Position numbers and translations under genes: made by a program. The notes under the pieces were generated by a model. The model had not been told where the DNA came from, did not search any database, and worked only from the letters and a program-made list of their open reading frames with translations. A stretch of 64,000 nt of DNA from positions 1,116,001-1,180,000 of the forward strand of contig OX621169.1 of assembly GCA_951640195.1 (NCBI GenBank), in the 5' to 3' direction. The DNA is from Porpolomopsis calyptriformis. Its lineage: Eukaryota > Basidiomycota > Agaricomycetes > Agaricales > Hygrophoraceae. Below, piece by piece: positions 11,319 to 21,090 of this stretch (position 1 is its first letter; the number at the start of each line of letters is the position of its first letter).

Positions 11319-12384
11319 TTATATTTGCCATGGGTATACCTCCGGCGAGGGAAGGTAAGGGAAATCGGGGGCAAGCTCCATCGCAGGTATCACTAACCAC
11401 TCCCCGGTGTATTTCATCGTGGTGGCATCTACGATGGTGGAGGTGGAAGACGAGATGGTCGACGCGTCGGACGGCGTCGGGCTTGGAGGGAACTCGTAGG
11501 GAGGGAGGGGATCGGACGGCACGATTGACTGCGTCCACTCGAGCACCTTCCTGATCGCGTCCCTTCGCGGCTGGGGCTGCGGCACTTGGAGCGGGAAGCT
11601 CCGTTCGGAAAGACCCTTGTTTGAGAGAACGGGCGAGAGCGAGCGTTCGACGCCGGCTGACGACGCGGGCTCTACGCATGGAGGCGTGAGTGCGGAAAAG
11701 GGAGAGAGAAAGATAGAGACGGACCATCGCTTTTGCCGGCCCAGCTGGATTCGGAGGGTACGATGTTCAATCTATCATTGTGGGGCGGTGGAATTAAGAA
11801 ATAGGGAGCCAAATTGAGAACGGGTTCGGGGACCTACATATATTGGGTGTGAGAGAGCTTTTTTTACTGTTTTGAAAGAAAGAAAGAAACCAAAAGGGAG
11901 GGGGGGGGAGAAATTCAAAGACGGGATAATGCCATAGACGTCTTTGATTGGGAGAAGATATCGTGGACGGTGCACGGACGATCGACGGGGCGATACTTAG
12001 GCTCGGAACCCACCTCGGGAACTCTCCAGGAACCGGGCAGTGCCATCGCGGACGCGAGCCAGAATAGCAGGACTTCGAGGATCGTCGGGCCGAAGTTGTC
12101 AAATGGGTATACGGAGGAGACAAACGCCCGAGACCAGCCTATGAGATTGACCTCAGTTGAGGGGGGTCTTGGCAAAAACGAAAGAAGTTTCTCACCCGCA
12201 GAGAATGCTCCGAAACACCACCCGTGATAGGTCGATAACACGAACCAGGGGCAATTTTTGCGAACACAAAGGTCCCATAGCTAAGAACATTATTCTAACG
12301 AGGAAAAAAGTTGGTTCTCGAGGAGACTTACTTTACCCCACAGACGCTCTTTACTGTGAAGTCGTCTCTGAGAATTAAATGACG

Positions 12385-12423
<39 letters not shown>

Positions 12424-13302
12424 AAATGAAATAAAAAGCGTGAGTATTGAGAATGAATCTCACACCGGTAAACGACTGACCGATTTGCAGCCAACGAATC
12501 GATCCAGGTCATGTGGAGAGAGAACCCAGGGTGTCTGGATCGCAAGGACCAGAGAGAACCGGGAAATGTTTGGATTGGCCGGTCTGTCGCCGTCGTCGCC
12601 GTCGTCGCCGTCACCGCCGTCCTGGTCGTGGTGGTCGTCCTGGTGGCGAGTCCAGAAAAAGTGGCGGAAGAGCGGGTTGTCCATATCGTCCTCGTTGTCG
12701 AAGCTGAAGGCCCAGTCTTCGGTCTGGGGGTAGGCGAGATGCATCGCGCGCTGGGCGGTTTGCAGTGGGAGATTGTCAAACCACTGAGAGAGTCTAGTTC
12801 CGGAGGTGGAGAAATCAGGCCCCCGCCTTTCCCTCTCCGTGCTAAAATGAAATTGGCACTCACCGGATGACGTCTGATGGGCGAGTGAGTCTTGGTGAAG
12901 GAATGCTGGACAAATAGGGGCAAGGAACTGAAAGCTGCTCCCCGGTTATTTCATCACCATCTTCAGCCTCGAGAGGATATTCTGGCAGGTGGCCATCGGC
13001 CCCTAGAATTCTGTAAGACAGAAACGTTCTTCATTCTTTTTTGTTTACGTACAAGTGGTAACGGCCTCGTCGAATGCTGGGGCCACGAAGTGAAAGATGG
13101 TCTCCAATTTGCGATAAGGCTCGGGGCAAATGTGAAGCGTGTTCAGATGGCTTTTGTGGCCGGGGGTGGGTATGGATGGCGCGGAGGAGGCAGGTAGCAT
13201 TTTTGGGAGCACGGCTTCACGCACGTAACACCCGAGGTTGTCCGTGCCACGGTAAGCCATGTGAGTGGGCTGGTTAGCTGAGATATAATGGCTGAAAAAC
13301 AT
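11319..13302 (-). CDS. Conserved fungal hypothetical protein
   Basis: Exons join as follows: MAYRGTDNLGCYVREAV with KSHLNTLHICPEPYRKLETI; ILGADGHLPEYPLEAEDGDE; LSQWFDNLPLQTAQRAMHLA with an acidic Asp/His-rich stretch (about 12,580-12,640); LWDLCVRKNCPWFVLSTYHG; and GWSRAFVSSVYPFDNFGPT with VLLFWLASAMALPGSW. The C-terminal exon is Ser/Pro-rich and ends PSPEVYPWQI. The Trp/Phe/Tyr-rich core (YHGWCFGAFSAGWSRAFVS) resembles a hypothetical family frequent in Agaricomycetes; no function is known to me. The 3' end is only 48 bp from the convergent cyclin stop. An intron contains a 30-base poly(T) run. The last intron (about 11,775-12,040) is not resolved. Confidence 0.6.
12390..12419. repeat. Poly(T) run of about 30 bases
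   Basis: An uninterrupted T tract on the + strand (poly-A on the transcript strand) lies inside an intron of the hypothetical gene at 11,319-13,302. It is a simple homopolymer and likely length-variable. Confidence 0.9.
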
Positions 13303-13708
13303 GAATGACTCGAAGTACGCCGTATAGCGGTATTTTTATACGTCAGTCATTGGCCTGGTCGTGAAGGAAATTAAAAGAAAGAAAGATTCGAGGGAGCGTT
13401 GTCGATCGAGAACAAGACTGGCAATACAAGGCGATCTTCCCAAAATGGAATCGATGATCACAACGTGACGTGTGACAAACTAGATTATCACCACTTGTCA
13501 CCACTTGTCACCACTTGTCCTTAGATTGCCGCAAACCACCTCCGCCGGAAACAGGGTGGGGCGCCTTTTTCGGGGACAAGGCAAGGTGGAAACAGGGTGA
13601 TGTTACCCTGCATGCACGTTCTTAGTCGATCATATCCGTATGATCTACAACCAATCACACCTTGGGCTCTTGGAAATGCTCCAGTTGAATGTCGAATGGC
13701 AGTGATAT
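13303..13708. other. Spacer between two hypothetical genes
   Basis: No convincing coding sequence. It holds a three-copy 10-bp direct repeat (13,491-13,519) and presumably the promoter of the minus-strand gene starting at 13,302. Confidence 0.5.
13491..13519 (+). repeat. Tandem repeat, three copies of CCACTTGTCA
   Basis: Three head-to-tail 10-bp units, the last changed at its final base. They lie about 190 bp upstream of the start codon of the hypothetical gene at 11,319-13,302, so they could be clustered regulatory sites or a simple slippage product. Confidence 0.85.
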
Positions 13709-14020
13709 CTACACCTCCGCTTCCTCGCTGCATTGTGGAAAGCCCAGCATCCCTTCTCTCTCTCGCGTGATGCAGTCCCCACACTTCGTCGGGCTGATTC
13801 TGATCGGGTTTTTCACCGGGAGCGCCATCAATTTCTGACACCGCGGTGAGTGACATCCTGACAACGAAACACGGTCAGAACGGGTCAAGCATATGTCATC
13901 GGACGCACCAGTCGGATGGATGTGACGTTGGCTAAAGCGGCAGTTTGGCTGGAAACAGTCTTGCACCCGGGTCGCCATCGACACGAAATGGCGACAAACA
14001 GTGTGGAAGCGGCCGTCCAT
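13709..14020 (-). CDS. Small Cys/His-rich protein, conserved-looking, unknown function
   Basis: Two exons are spliced across an intron with donor GTGCGT near 13,912. The product has regularly spaced cysteines and histidines: TVCRHFVSMATRVQDC, then FQPNCRFSQRHIHPTG, then CHSPRCQKLMALP, NPIRISPTKCGDC and a terminal FPQCSEEAEV. The spacing suggests one or two zinc-binding knuckles. I associate this pattern with uncharacterised Agaricomycete proteins, not a named domain. The start at 14,020 is the first ATG of the Cys-rich block. An upstream exon (LRRDTEQIM in the same frame) may extend the protein, so the 5' end is uncertain. Confidence 0.5.
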   Translation of the reverse strand: MDGRFHTVCRHFVSMATRVQDCFQPNCRFSQRHIHPTGASDDICLTRSDRVSLSGCHSPRCQKLMALPVKNPIRISPTKCGDCITREREGMLGFPQCSEEAEV

Positions 14021-15117
14021 TATCTGCTCGGTATCCCGTCTCAGTGCCGTATCGATGACAGATAACCGACAGAGAAAGAGAAAAAAAAAAAAAAAGACTA
14101 ACGTTATGACACATCTTCTATAGCAAAGCAAACTCAGCGGCGGGTACTGCTTACTATTGTACGGGAACTCTGGCGACTTTGAGTGCCATTTATCTTGTTT
14201 TTTCTTCCAATCGCATGCTGGCCTCGTTCTCGAGGACTTGGTGAGGCCCAACACGGCGAGGCCACCGGATCACACCCCCTACGAAATGCATGTCAGAATC
14301 AAGGTGAGCACAAATAAAAACTAATGGAAGATTTGCCTTTTTCACCCACTTGACCCTCCCCCCCTCTCTTCTTAGGAAATGTATTTCAAAATATAATCAT
14401 ACCTGTTAAGCTTTAGATCCAGCCAACGAGCCTTGTGCGTGTCGCGTACCAAGGTCCCCCCTGGCCATCCGAACAAGTTAGTCCTCCAGCCCACCAGGGA
14501 AACTGCTTGATATAGAAAAAATGATCGGTCGATCGTGACCAGTTTGTCCAGAGCTTCCCAAAGCTGTGTGCATGTTATTGAATTCAGAGTACAACACGTC
14601 GGTAATTTACCAAGTTTTTTTCAGCGTGGTCTCCATGAGGCGTTGGGCACCGTGGACTCGTGTCCTGACATTCCATGCAATATGCATACTTTATACCACC
14701 GTGCCACCTGAAGATATTGGAACAGGATCGAGCGACGTCCTGCAATGAAGTCATGCACTTGATCAGCCTTCGCTCTCTCGGTTCAAGCTCGGCCGTGTAA
14801 TGAAAGCCCTTGATTTCACCCAAGTTGATTAAAAAAGTCCCTGGAGAGATAATGCATGCTTTCATGGTTTCTCGGCGATAGGAAGAGGCTAATGAGGACC
14901 TTTACCAAATCGCGTATTGCCGAAGCCTCCGTTTGTCACATCTCGGTGTTGAAGATAATCTGTGGGCCGTTAAGTGATCATCACGATGGTTGTACATCAA
15001 GACATCGCATTTCTGAGTGGGTGTAGGATACACTCGAGAAAAGTGCTTCAAGCTCCTCTGCGTCGAATGGCTTTCACCAGTGACACCTTCTTCCGAACCT
15101 GTAGAGAGAAAAGATGA
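14021..15117. other. 1.1-kb interval, no confident gene
   Basis: Only short frames on both strands. It may contain 5' exons or the untranslated leader of the Cys-rich minus-strand gene (for example MHFVGGVIRWP near 14,290). A minus-strand frame at 14,584-14,865 has some protein-like segments (LIKCMTSLQDVARSC) but no start or splice context I could defend. Confidence 0.3.
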
Positions 15118-15700
15118 TCAAAATGAATGTGTCCAAGTAGGAAGAGCCAATCGCACTTCATCCGCGAAACGCGTCTTCCATCTCTCGCTCTTCAGTCTTC
15201 TGCGCTTTTCGCCCTTTTTCTCGTGTCGCTCCGCCAGCCTCAGCTCATATTTGACCCTATTTCGCGCGAGGAGGGACTGGAGTCTTCCGTATGCCTCAGC
15301 AACCTTACCGTCGATGACCGGCACGCTACGACCTGTCACCTATATTACAAAATGGATAGAGGTATATGTATATCAGAAGGTGCAAACCTGTGTATGGGTT
15401 CTTGGGAGGATTCTGTTTGAGTGAAGCTAGCGCGTTTAATGACTTCGTTTGCCATATCTGCTCTGCGTCTCTCACAGGAGCAGGCCGCCTTTGAACGTAA
15501 TCACTGAGCAAGTCCCATAGCGGACCTTTCTGCAGTTGCGTGGGCCGGTCACTAAGCTGTTCTAGGGGTGGCGGTCGTGGTGGTGTGGAATAAGCTCGTG
15601 CTTGCGAAGCCTGCGCGAAAGTAATAAAAAAGGCTCTCTGAGAAGGCATCCACCGTCGTAAAAATATTGGCGAAAGGCATTGTGAAATGGTACGAAACAT
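15118..15700 (-). CDS. MRP21: Mitochondrial small-subunit ribosomal protein bS21m
   Basis: Exon 1 encodes a mitochondrial presequence (Arg/Phe/Ser-rich, MFRTISQCLSPIFLRRW) and a linker ending KNPYTG. The intron runs to the acceptor just before RSVPV, giving NPYTGRSVPVIDGKVAEAYG in frame. The S21 signature follows: RLQSLLARNRVKYELRLAER and HEKKGEKRRRLKSERWKTRF, a basic helical tail. bS21 sits near the anti-Shine-Dalgarno region of the small ribosomal subunit; in mitochondria it is part of the mitoribosome. The start codon is 61 bp from the divergently transcribed GIR2, so the two share a promoter region. Confidence 0.88.
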
Positions 15701-15761
15701 GGCTGTGGTTTTGTTGAAGCCCCAGTCACGAAAAAGTCGTGTCGGAAGAAGAAATATTGTC

Positions 15762-16816
15762 ATGTCCTCCGACGCTTTGCTCGAAGAACTTGAGGTAAGA
15801 TTTCGACACGCTTCGCTAGCCTCACCGTTCGATTCTATGCGAACAGGTTCTCGAATCGATATATCCCACAGAACTGTCAAGTTCGTTTTATGGCCTCATT
15901 CGTTGTTTCAGTTCTGTTGAAACACACGGAAAGAATTATCTGAAAGGGACATCGAGATCGATGTGGAGCCGGACGATCCAGGCGACGACGCTGAACTGAG
16001 TATGTCTTATGTCTTCTTGTCAAAGACCCAACCCGATCGTTCCTTGCAGTAAAGCTGAAGCTGGCCGTACGCTGCCCGGCTGGCTATCCAGATTCTTCAC
16101 CACAACTGTCTTTAAAGTGTGTCGAGGGAGACCTCGATGACGATGAGATACATTCGCTGTTGGAGGACCTACAGCAGACGGTAATTTACTTCTACTGGGT
16201 TCTATGGACGCATTGACCCGGGAAAAAAAAATCAGGCAGAAATGAACCTCGGCATGGCCATGATATTTTCCCTGATCTCACATTTGAAGGACCATCTTGC
16301 TTCTTTTGTACTCGCTAGAGCTGAAAATCGCAGGAGGGAAGAAATGGAAATGGAACGGATCGCGCTAATGGTGTGTATACGCGTTCGGCCGCTCGACCAT
16401 TTCCGATCTGATTTGGTTTGGCTTTCATCAGGAAGAAGAGGCCCGGACACGCGGGACACCTGTCACTGTCGAGTCTTTTAGCATATGGAAGGTTAAATTC
16501 GAGCGTGAACGAGCAAATATGAAAGCTCGCGAGGAAGAAGAAAGATTGAAAGGTCTGACTCCCAAAGAAAGAGAAGAATGGAAAAGGGTCTGCGCAAGGC
16601 TGAGTGGAATGTCTTTTGATCTTCGTAACTAACCCACCATTCTCATTTCATTATTTCCCTACAGGACGCCAATTGTTTGAGGGAAACAAGAACTTGGAGG
16701 AAGACGCACTCATGGAGGAAGGTACTGTCTCTGTGGACATCAGCCAATACGAGAGGACCGGAGCAACTGGCGATGACGATGAAGAGATCCGCATTACATT
16801 CAGTGACAGCGAATGA
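15762..16816 (+). CDS. GIR2: RWD-domain protein of the GIR2/RWDD1 family
   Basis: The start at 15,762 gives MSSDALLEELEVLESIYPTE, the classic beginning of an RWD domain. It continues DIEIDVEPDDPGDDAEL, LAVRCPAGYPDSSPQLSL and LEDLQQTAEMNLGMAMIFSL. After the domain comes a charged coiled-coil (FVLARAENRRREEMEMERIA, RERANMKAREEEERLKG) and the family tail with RQLFEG and an acidic end EEIRITFSDSE. GIR2 partners with Rbg/DRG GTPases and Gcn1 in translation control. The splice just before RQLFEG is ambiguous (the most likely donor is GTGGAA near 16,602). An earlier in-frame ATG at 15,687 would overlap the bS21m start, so the later one is preferred. Confidence 0.87.
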
Positions 16817-16886
16817 CCTGGTTGTCATATGTATTCCAAAAAAAAAGGACCAATGAATCTTCTATATATCGGGGCCAGCCAGCCCA

Positions 16887-18602
16887 TTATAATCCCTGAA
16901 GTAAACCTCCTTCGCCGTTCCACCCTGCAAGAACACCACCTCCTTCAATTTCTTTGCAGCCAAGATGGTCTCTACCGGCTTCTTTAATGAAGCCGTCCTG
17001 CTCGAATAACGGTTGTCCTCTATTGCTGTCGCGTACGATGTATTCTCCTACTATCTGCAACCACTCCAGAACAGGCTTCCGTACCCACCGTTGTACCCCT
17101 ACAAATGACGAGCTTTCGAACCACCCAAGATGACCGCCGCTTTGTGTGAGGGTCATTGTTACCCAGCCATTTTGACCTGCATCCACAGGGACATCCTGCA
17201 CAACGGGATCGTTGGCAGCATTGATAGCCAGGAAAGGAACTCTGATGTCCGGTAATACTTTGTCGCTCGACGACCACACATAGTAATCGTCCGCTGACGC
17301 GAAAGGGAACGGAGGGGAGGATCCACCTGCTATTCTAGTAAAGGTATCATCGAATTTCTCCATCGTCGGGTTTTTCAAGCCTAGGCCATCAGCGATTGCC
17401 GAGGACACCCGTTCATTCTGGAATTTTGCAAGTGAAGACGCGTTACGCTTCAAAAGATTGAGCAAATTTCCGCCCATGCCTTGAGAATAAATGGTGCGCC
17501 CGATAAAAGACGAGTTGAGTCTGTTCAGAAAGTGTAAACGGCGTTGAAACCGAAGGGTGGGAAGCATCTTACACAACGTTGTTTTTAGCGAGATCCCAAG
17601 GCTATAAAAACTCATTTGAACTCGAAACACAGAGTTATATTTCTAAAGGGACTCACACATGCAAGCGCACATCCTGCCACCAGTCGACTGTTTTCTCCCT
17701 CTTCTGCGATATATCTTGTCATAACATTGGCGCCAAGGGAGAACCCCACCCCAAGTAAGGGAGCGTTCGGATATTGCCTCGCGATGTACATCAGCGCTTG
17801 CCGTAAATCATCTGTGTAGCCGGCGGAGTATAATTGAGGGCTGGTGATGGGAACACCAGCGCCTGAGGGGAGAGTGTCAGATTAGATCTGCAAAAGGGTG
17901 GATAAAGAGAACATACAGCCCCGGAAATTGACTACAACACCACGATAACCTAGGCCACCCTCTGCAATAGGCGTGCACGCAGGAGCCAAGATTGCTCTCA
18001 CGTACGATTCATACGAGCCTAAGTGCACGTGTTTGAGGGACCATCGGTCAAAAAACGTACAAATCTGCTTACCGCCAGTAAGTCCGTGTGAAACGACAAT
18101 GAGAGGTGTCGACTCGTCAAAGGCTTGATCGCCTACAGGCGTAAAGTCTAGACCTCTGCAAAATGTGAGAAAACGAAGGCGGCTTGAAGAATAAATTCAG
18201 ACTAACAACGTCCCACCGTCCATTAAGCGGATATACTTTCTGTTTAAGGGCATCAGAAAATAAAAATACCCGCTCGGTAGTTGAACACTCACCGCTCATA
18301 AGTAACTTTATCCACCTTTGAGAAGTTGCCGGTCACGCAATATATGGTTTGAAGATGACCACTGGATTGAGCACTCGTCAATATCTATGTAGATGGTTGA
18401 AGTAGAAGGCATACTTGAATAACCACCACGCCGGGTTGAATTTCTCAAAAAGACTCGGACACTTGGATTCCAGAAGAGCACGAAGAGAGGTTCGTTCAAT
18501 TTCCTGCGAGTCAGTAGATTTCCGGGCTGAAACATAAACCGGGTTGGAGGGGAAATGGACTCGAGGAAGACGAGAAGATGGAGAACTGAGGACAGAGCCC
18601 AT
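16887..18602 (-). CDS. Alpha/beta hydrolase of the EHT1/EEB1 (YheT/ABHD1-3) family
   Basis: The start at 18,602 gives MGSVLSSPSSRLPRVHFPSN, followed by CPSLFEKFNPAWWLFK and GHLQTIY, the family's characteristic N-terminal block. The core has PLIVVSHGLTG, then YRGVVVNFRGCAG, and the nucleophile elbow GVGFSLGAN with the catalytic Ser. The acid (AINAANDPVV) and His (GGHLGWFE) complete the triad in the last exon. Yeast Eht1/Eeb1 are acyl-CoA:ethanol acyltransferases with esterase activity; substrate specificity cannot be inferred here. It has several introns and no obvious signal peptide. It is divergent from the CCCH gene, 208 bp away. Confidence 0.87.
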
Positions 18603-18651
18603 TGAGGTGGTGGTGGTGGTTGCAGTAGAGGGTTATGCTCGATCGACCCTC

Positions 18652-18672
18652 GCTATATAGCACGTTATATAA
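18652..18672 (-). promoter_or_regulatory. AT-rich TATA-like segment upstream of the alpha/beta hydrolase
   Basis: Two TATA-like motifs (TATATAG and TTATATAA) occur 50-70 bp upstream of the ATG at 18,602. The position is right for a core promoter; there is no transcript evidence. Confidence 0.4.
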
Positions 18673-18810
18673 TCGGTCTGCTCGGTATATCGGCGAGCAC
18701 GTACCCGTCAACCCCGAATCTATCCCGACAGACTGGCAAGCACGTCAACCGAGACGTGCAATGCAAGGCGATTCTAGTCTTTGTTAGGCAGCCTTCCGTA
18801 AGCATCTCTC

Positions 18811-20608
18811 ATGTCTGCGTACTTCAACCCGTTATACAAAACCGTTCCTTGTCGAGTAAGCATACTTCCCACCCATCACCTCAATCTGATAACTCTCACC
18901 TTTTTTCCAAGCATTTCGACAACCACGGACGACCCATAAAGTTTGGTTGCGGCCTAGGGGATCGTTGTCGGTCAGTCTTTTGTCCATTTCCTTTCATCAA
19001 CAATCAACACGGCTGCATCATTCAGTTTCATCCACCCCAACGATCCGCAATGGCGCAGTGCCGGACTAGATGATAAATTCTCCAGGCGCACGGCCTCTCT
19101 CAATCATGCTGTGCACATTACAAGCGAAGCAGGGCACAGTTCTAGACCGAGGTCGCCGAACATGTCCCCTGGCGCCAGGAACCATGCTCCGACGCCGGGC
19201 TCCAAGGTCGACCTGCCTCGCAGATGTAAAGTAGAAGCAAGTCCAGATGACTCCGCGAATCTTCACCATGTTGAAGGGCCGCGCAAAAGCTCGCGGCCCT
19301 TCATTCCTGCTAACAGTCGTAGCAAGAACACGGAGCCCTATCCCAAGCCGTATGACACCCGAAGCTACTTGGGGGTACAAAGGCCAGACTCTAGACCGGA
19401 ATTCCATCGCTCTATCAAAGAAAGGAAGCAAACCCGTTCGTCGGCAAGTTATTTTACACGACTGATCCAAAAGTACATTTAGTCACCTTGTTTCGGAAGC
19501 AGGCTCCTACCGGTGAGTACGACGACTTCCAGCCCAATAGAGCCGACCCGAAGCCTATGCGCACCATCGCGGATAACGTTAATCCCACCAAAGTTCATTC
19601 GTTAGTTACCAGTGATAAGATGCCTGCAACATTCGCCAGTCCTGGCGTCAAACCTGTTTCTGGGGGTGATATCACAGGTGAACACACGTTTTCAGCAAAG
19701 AATACCACCATTCCCGAACAGCCCCCAAAGAATATACCTGTCGGAAAACTTGTTGACTTATTCCGGCGTCTTGCCCAGTGAGTATCGCCGCTTACTCTGC
19801 CGTCGAATTTTGCATGTAATATTTGCCACAGATGTTCCAACCAGATTGCACGGGATACAGCTGCTCATGATAAAGAGGGGACAAAACTTCAAACTTACAA
19901 CCAAATATCTTCTACTCTTGCATCAATCACGCCTACTGCAGCAAATGCTGTGACCCCCATTCTTGGAAATATTATACGCAGCCACATGCAGAGCCAATTG
20001 CAAGTCGAGGCCAATCTGAAAGCCCTCGAGGAATTATGGGAACAAGTCTTCGACGTGCTTTTGACAGAGATTACCCGTATTATCGATGTCAGGTTGGAGG
20101 ATGCGTTAAAAAGGGTAAACACGGAAATCGAACGGGTATTGAACGGGATCACGGAGAGTGTTCCCAGCTCCCGAAAACGCACTGGCTCGTTCAATTCTGT
20201 GGATGATTGGAGAGGGGGAAGCAAGCCCGGCGGTTTGTCAGGCAAAGATGAGCACCCTGGCTCCTTTGACAGGGAGGAAAGAGATCGCAAACGCCGCCGA
20301 TTAGGCTCTAATCCTTTGCGGGATGCTTCCGCACAGCAATCCGGCGGAAGTACCGATATGGACCCAAGCATCAAAGACATTCTTCAGCAAATTACGATGA
20401 AGATTGACAGACAGACACAGTCACTTGACGTTCTGAATAAAGAAAACAGTCAGGTGTGTTTAACAGTGTCAGATGTGTCTTTTTTATGCTCAACTTCGTA
20501 CCATTGCCTTGAAAGCTCAAAGCTGCTTTGCAAATCCAACCATCCTCCACACCTTTTGTCGTCCCACACTCTTCGGGTACCTCGCCGTCTTTACGAATGC
20601 ACCCCTAA
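18811..20608 (+). CDS. CCCH-type zinc-finger protein with C-terminal coiled coil
   Basis: Three short 5' exons (18,811-18,855; 18,912-18,970; from 19,026) assemble one finger: YKTVPCRHF, then IKFGCGLGDRCRFIHPND, giving C-X13-C-X5-C-X3-H at residues 14-38. CCCH fingers usually bind RNA. The middle is basic and disordered. It is followed by an alpha-helical region (MQSQLQVEANLKALEELWEQ, then TEITRIIDVRLEDALKRVNT). After a bipartite basic stretch (RDRKRRRLG), a second coiled coil (ITMKIDRQTQSLDVLNKENS) is spliced over intron 20,454-20,515 to QLKAALQIQ and a Ser/Pro tail. This suggests an oligomeric nuclear RNA-binding protein. The intron near 19,430-19,480 is not certain. Confidence 0.65.
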
Positions 20609-21090
20609 CTCGAATTTTACCGTTACATGTGTTCACTCGGTGAAGTACGTCGGTTTGAGACAACATCCCTGAAAAAAGAGTGCCCTGGAAAGACCCTTGA
20701 ATCCAGGTACTTCATGATCAACTTGCCCTCTTGCACGCCATGATAACGATCGCAAACGTGCTGCCTGACTCATTTAAACCATTCAGCCGAACACAGGTCA
20801 TCATCTGCATGGCTTACCGTAGGCTGTTGTATGTATGTAATAGTGCCCCGCAAAATTATTCTGACCTCGCATCGTTGATCAATATAATGTCCTTTTTACG
20901 TTGTTTCATTCGGGACTCGGTTTGAATAATCTCTTTGGTGAGTCACGTGCAAAAACGCGACATCAACGTTGTTGCTGTTCCATCGACCTTTGCCTGCTGA
21001 TCCGCAAGTGACATCGAAACCCAGGCTTGGGACAGTTCTGCCTTTGCATGTGCATGGTTATTCACCGTCTCCTCACAGGACATTCCAGTC
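20609..21090. other. Intergenic interval upstream of the long hypothetical gene
   Basis: No gene recognised. It contains a CACGTG site at 20,944-20,949 and should hold the promoter of the gene starting at 21,091. Confidence 0.5.
20944..20949. promoter_or_regulatory. CACGTG site upstream of the long hypothetical gene
   Basis: TCACGTGC, 141 bp upstream of the ATG at 21,091; it lacks the final A of the other sites. Confidence 0.3.

Noticed and set aside
12375..12923. 182-codon minus-strand frame rich in Thr and ending in poly-Lys
   Set aside because: The Lys run is the intronic poly(T) tract and the Thr repeats are the out-of-frame reading of the Asp-rich exon of the real gene.
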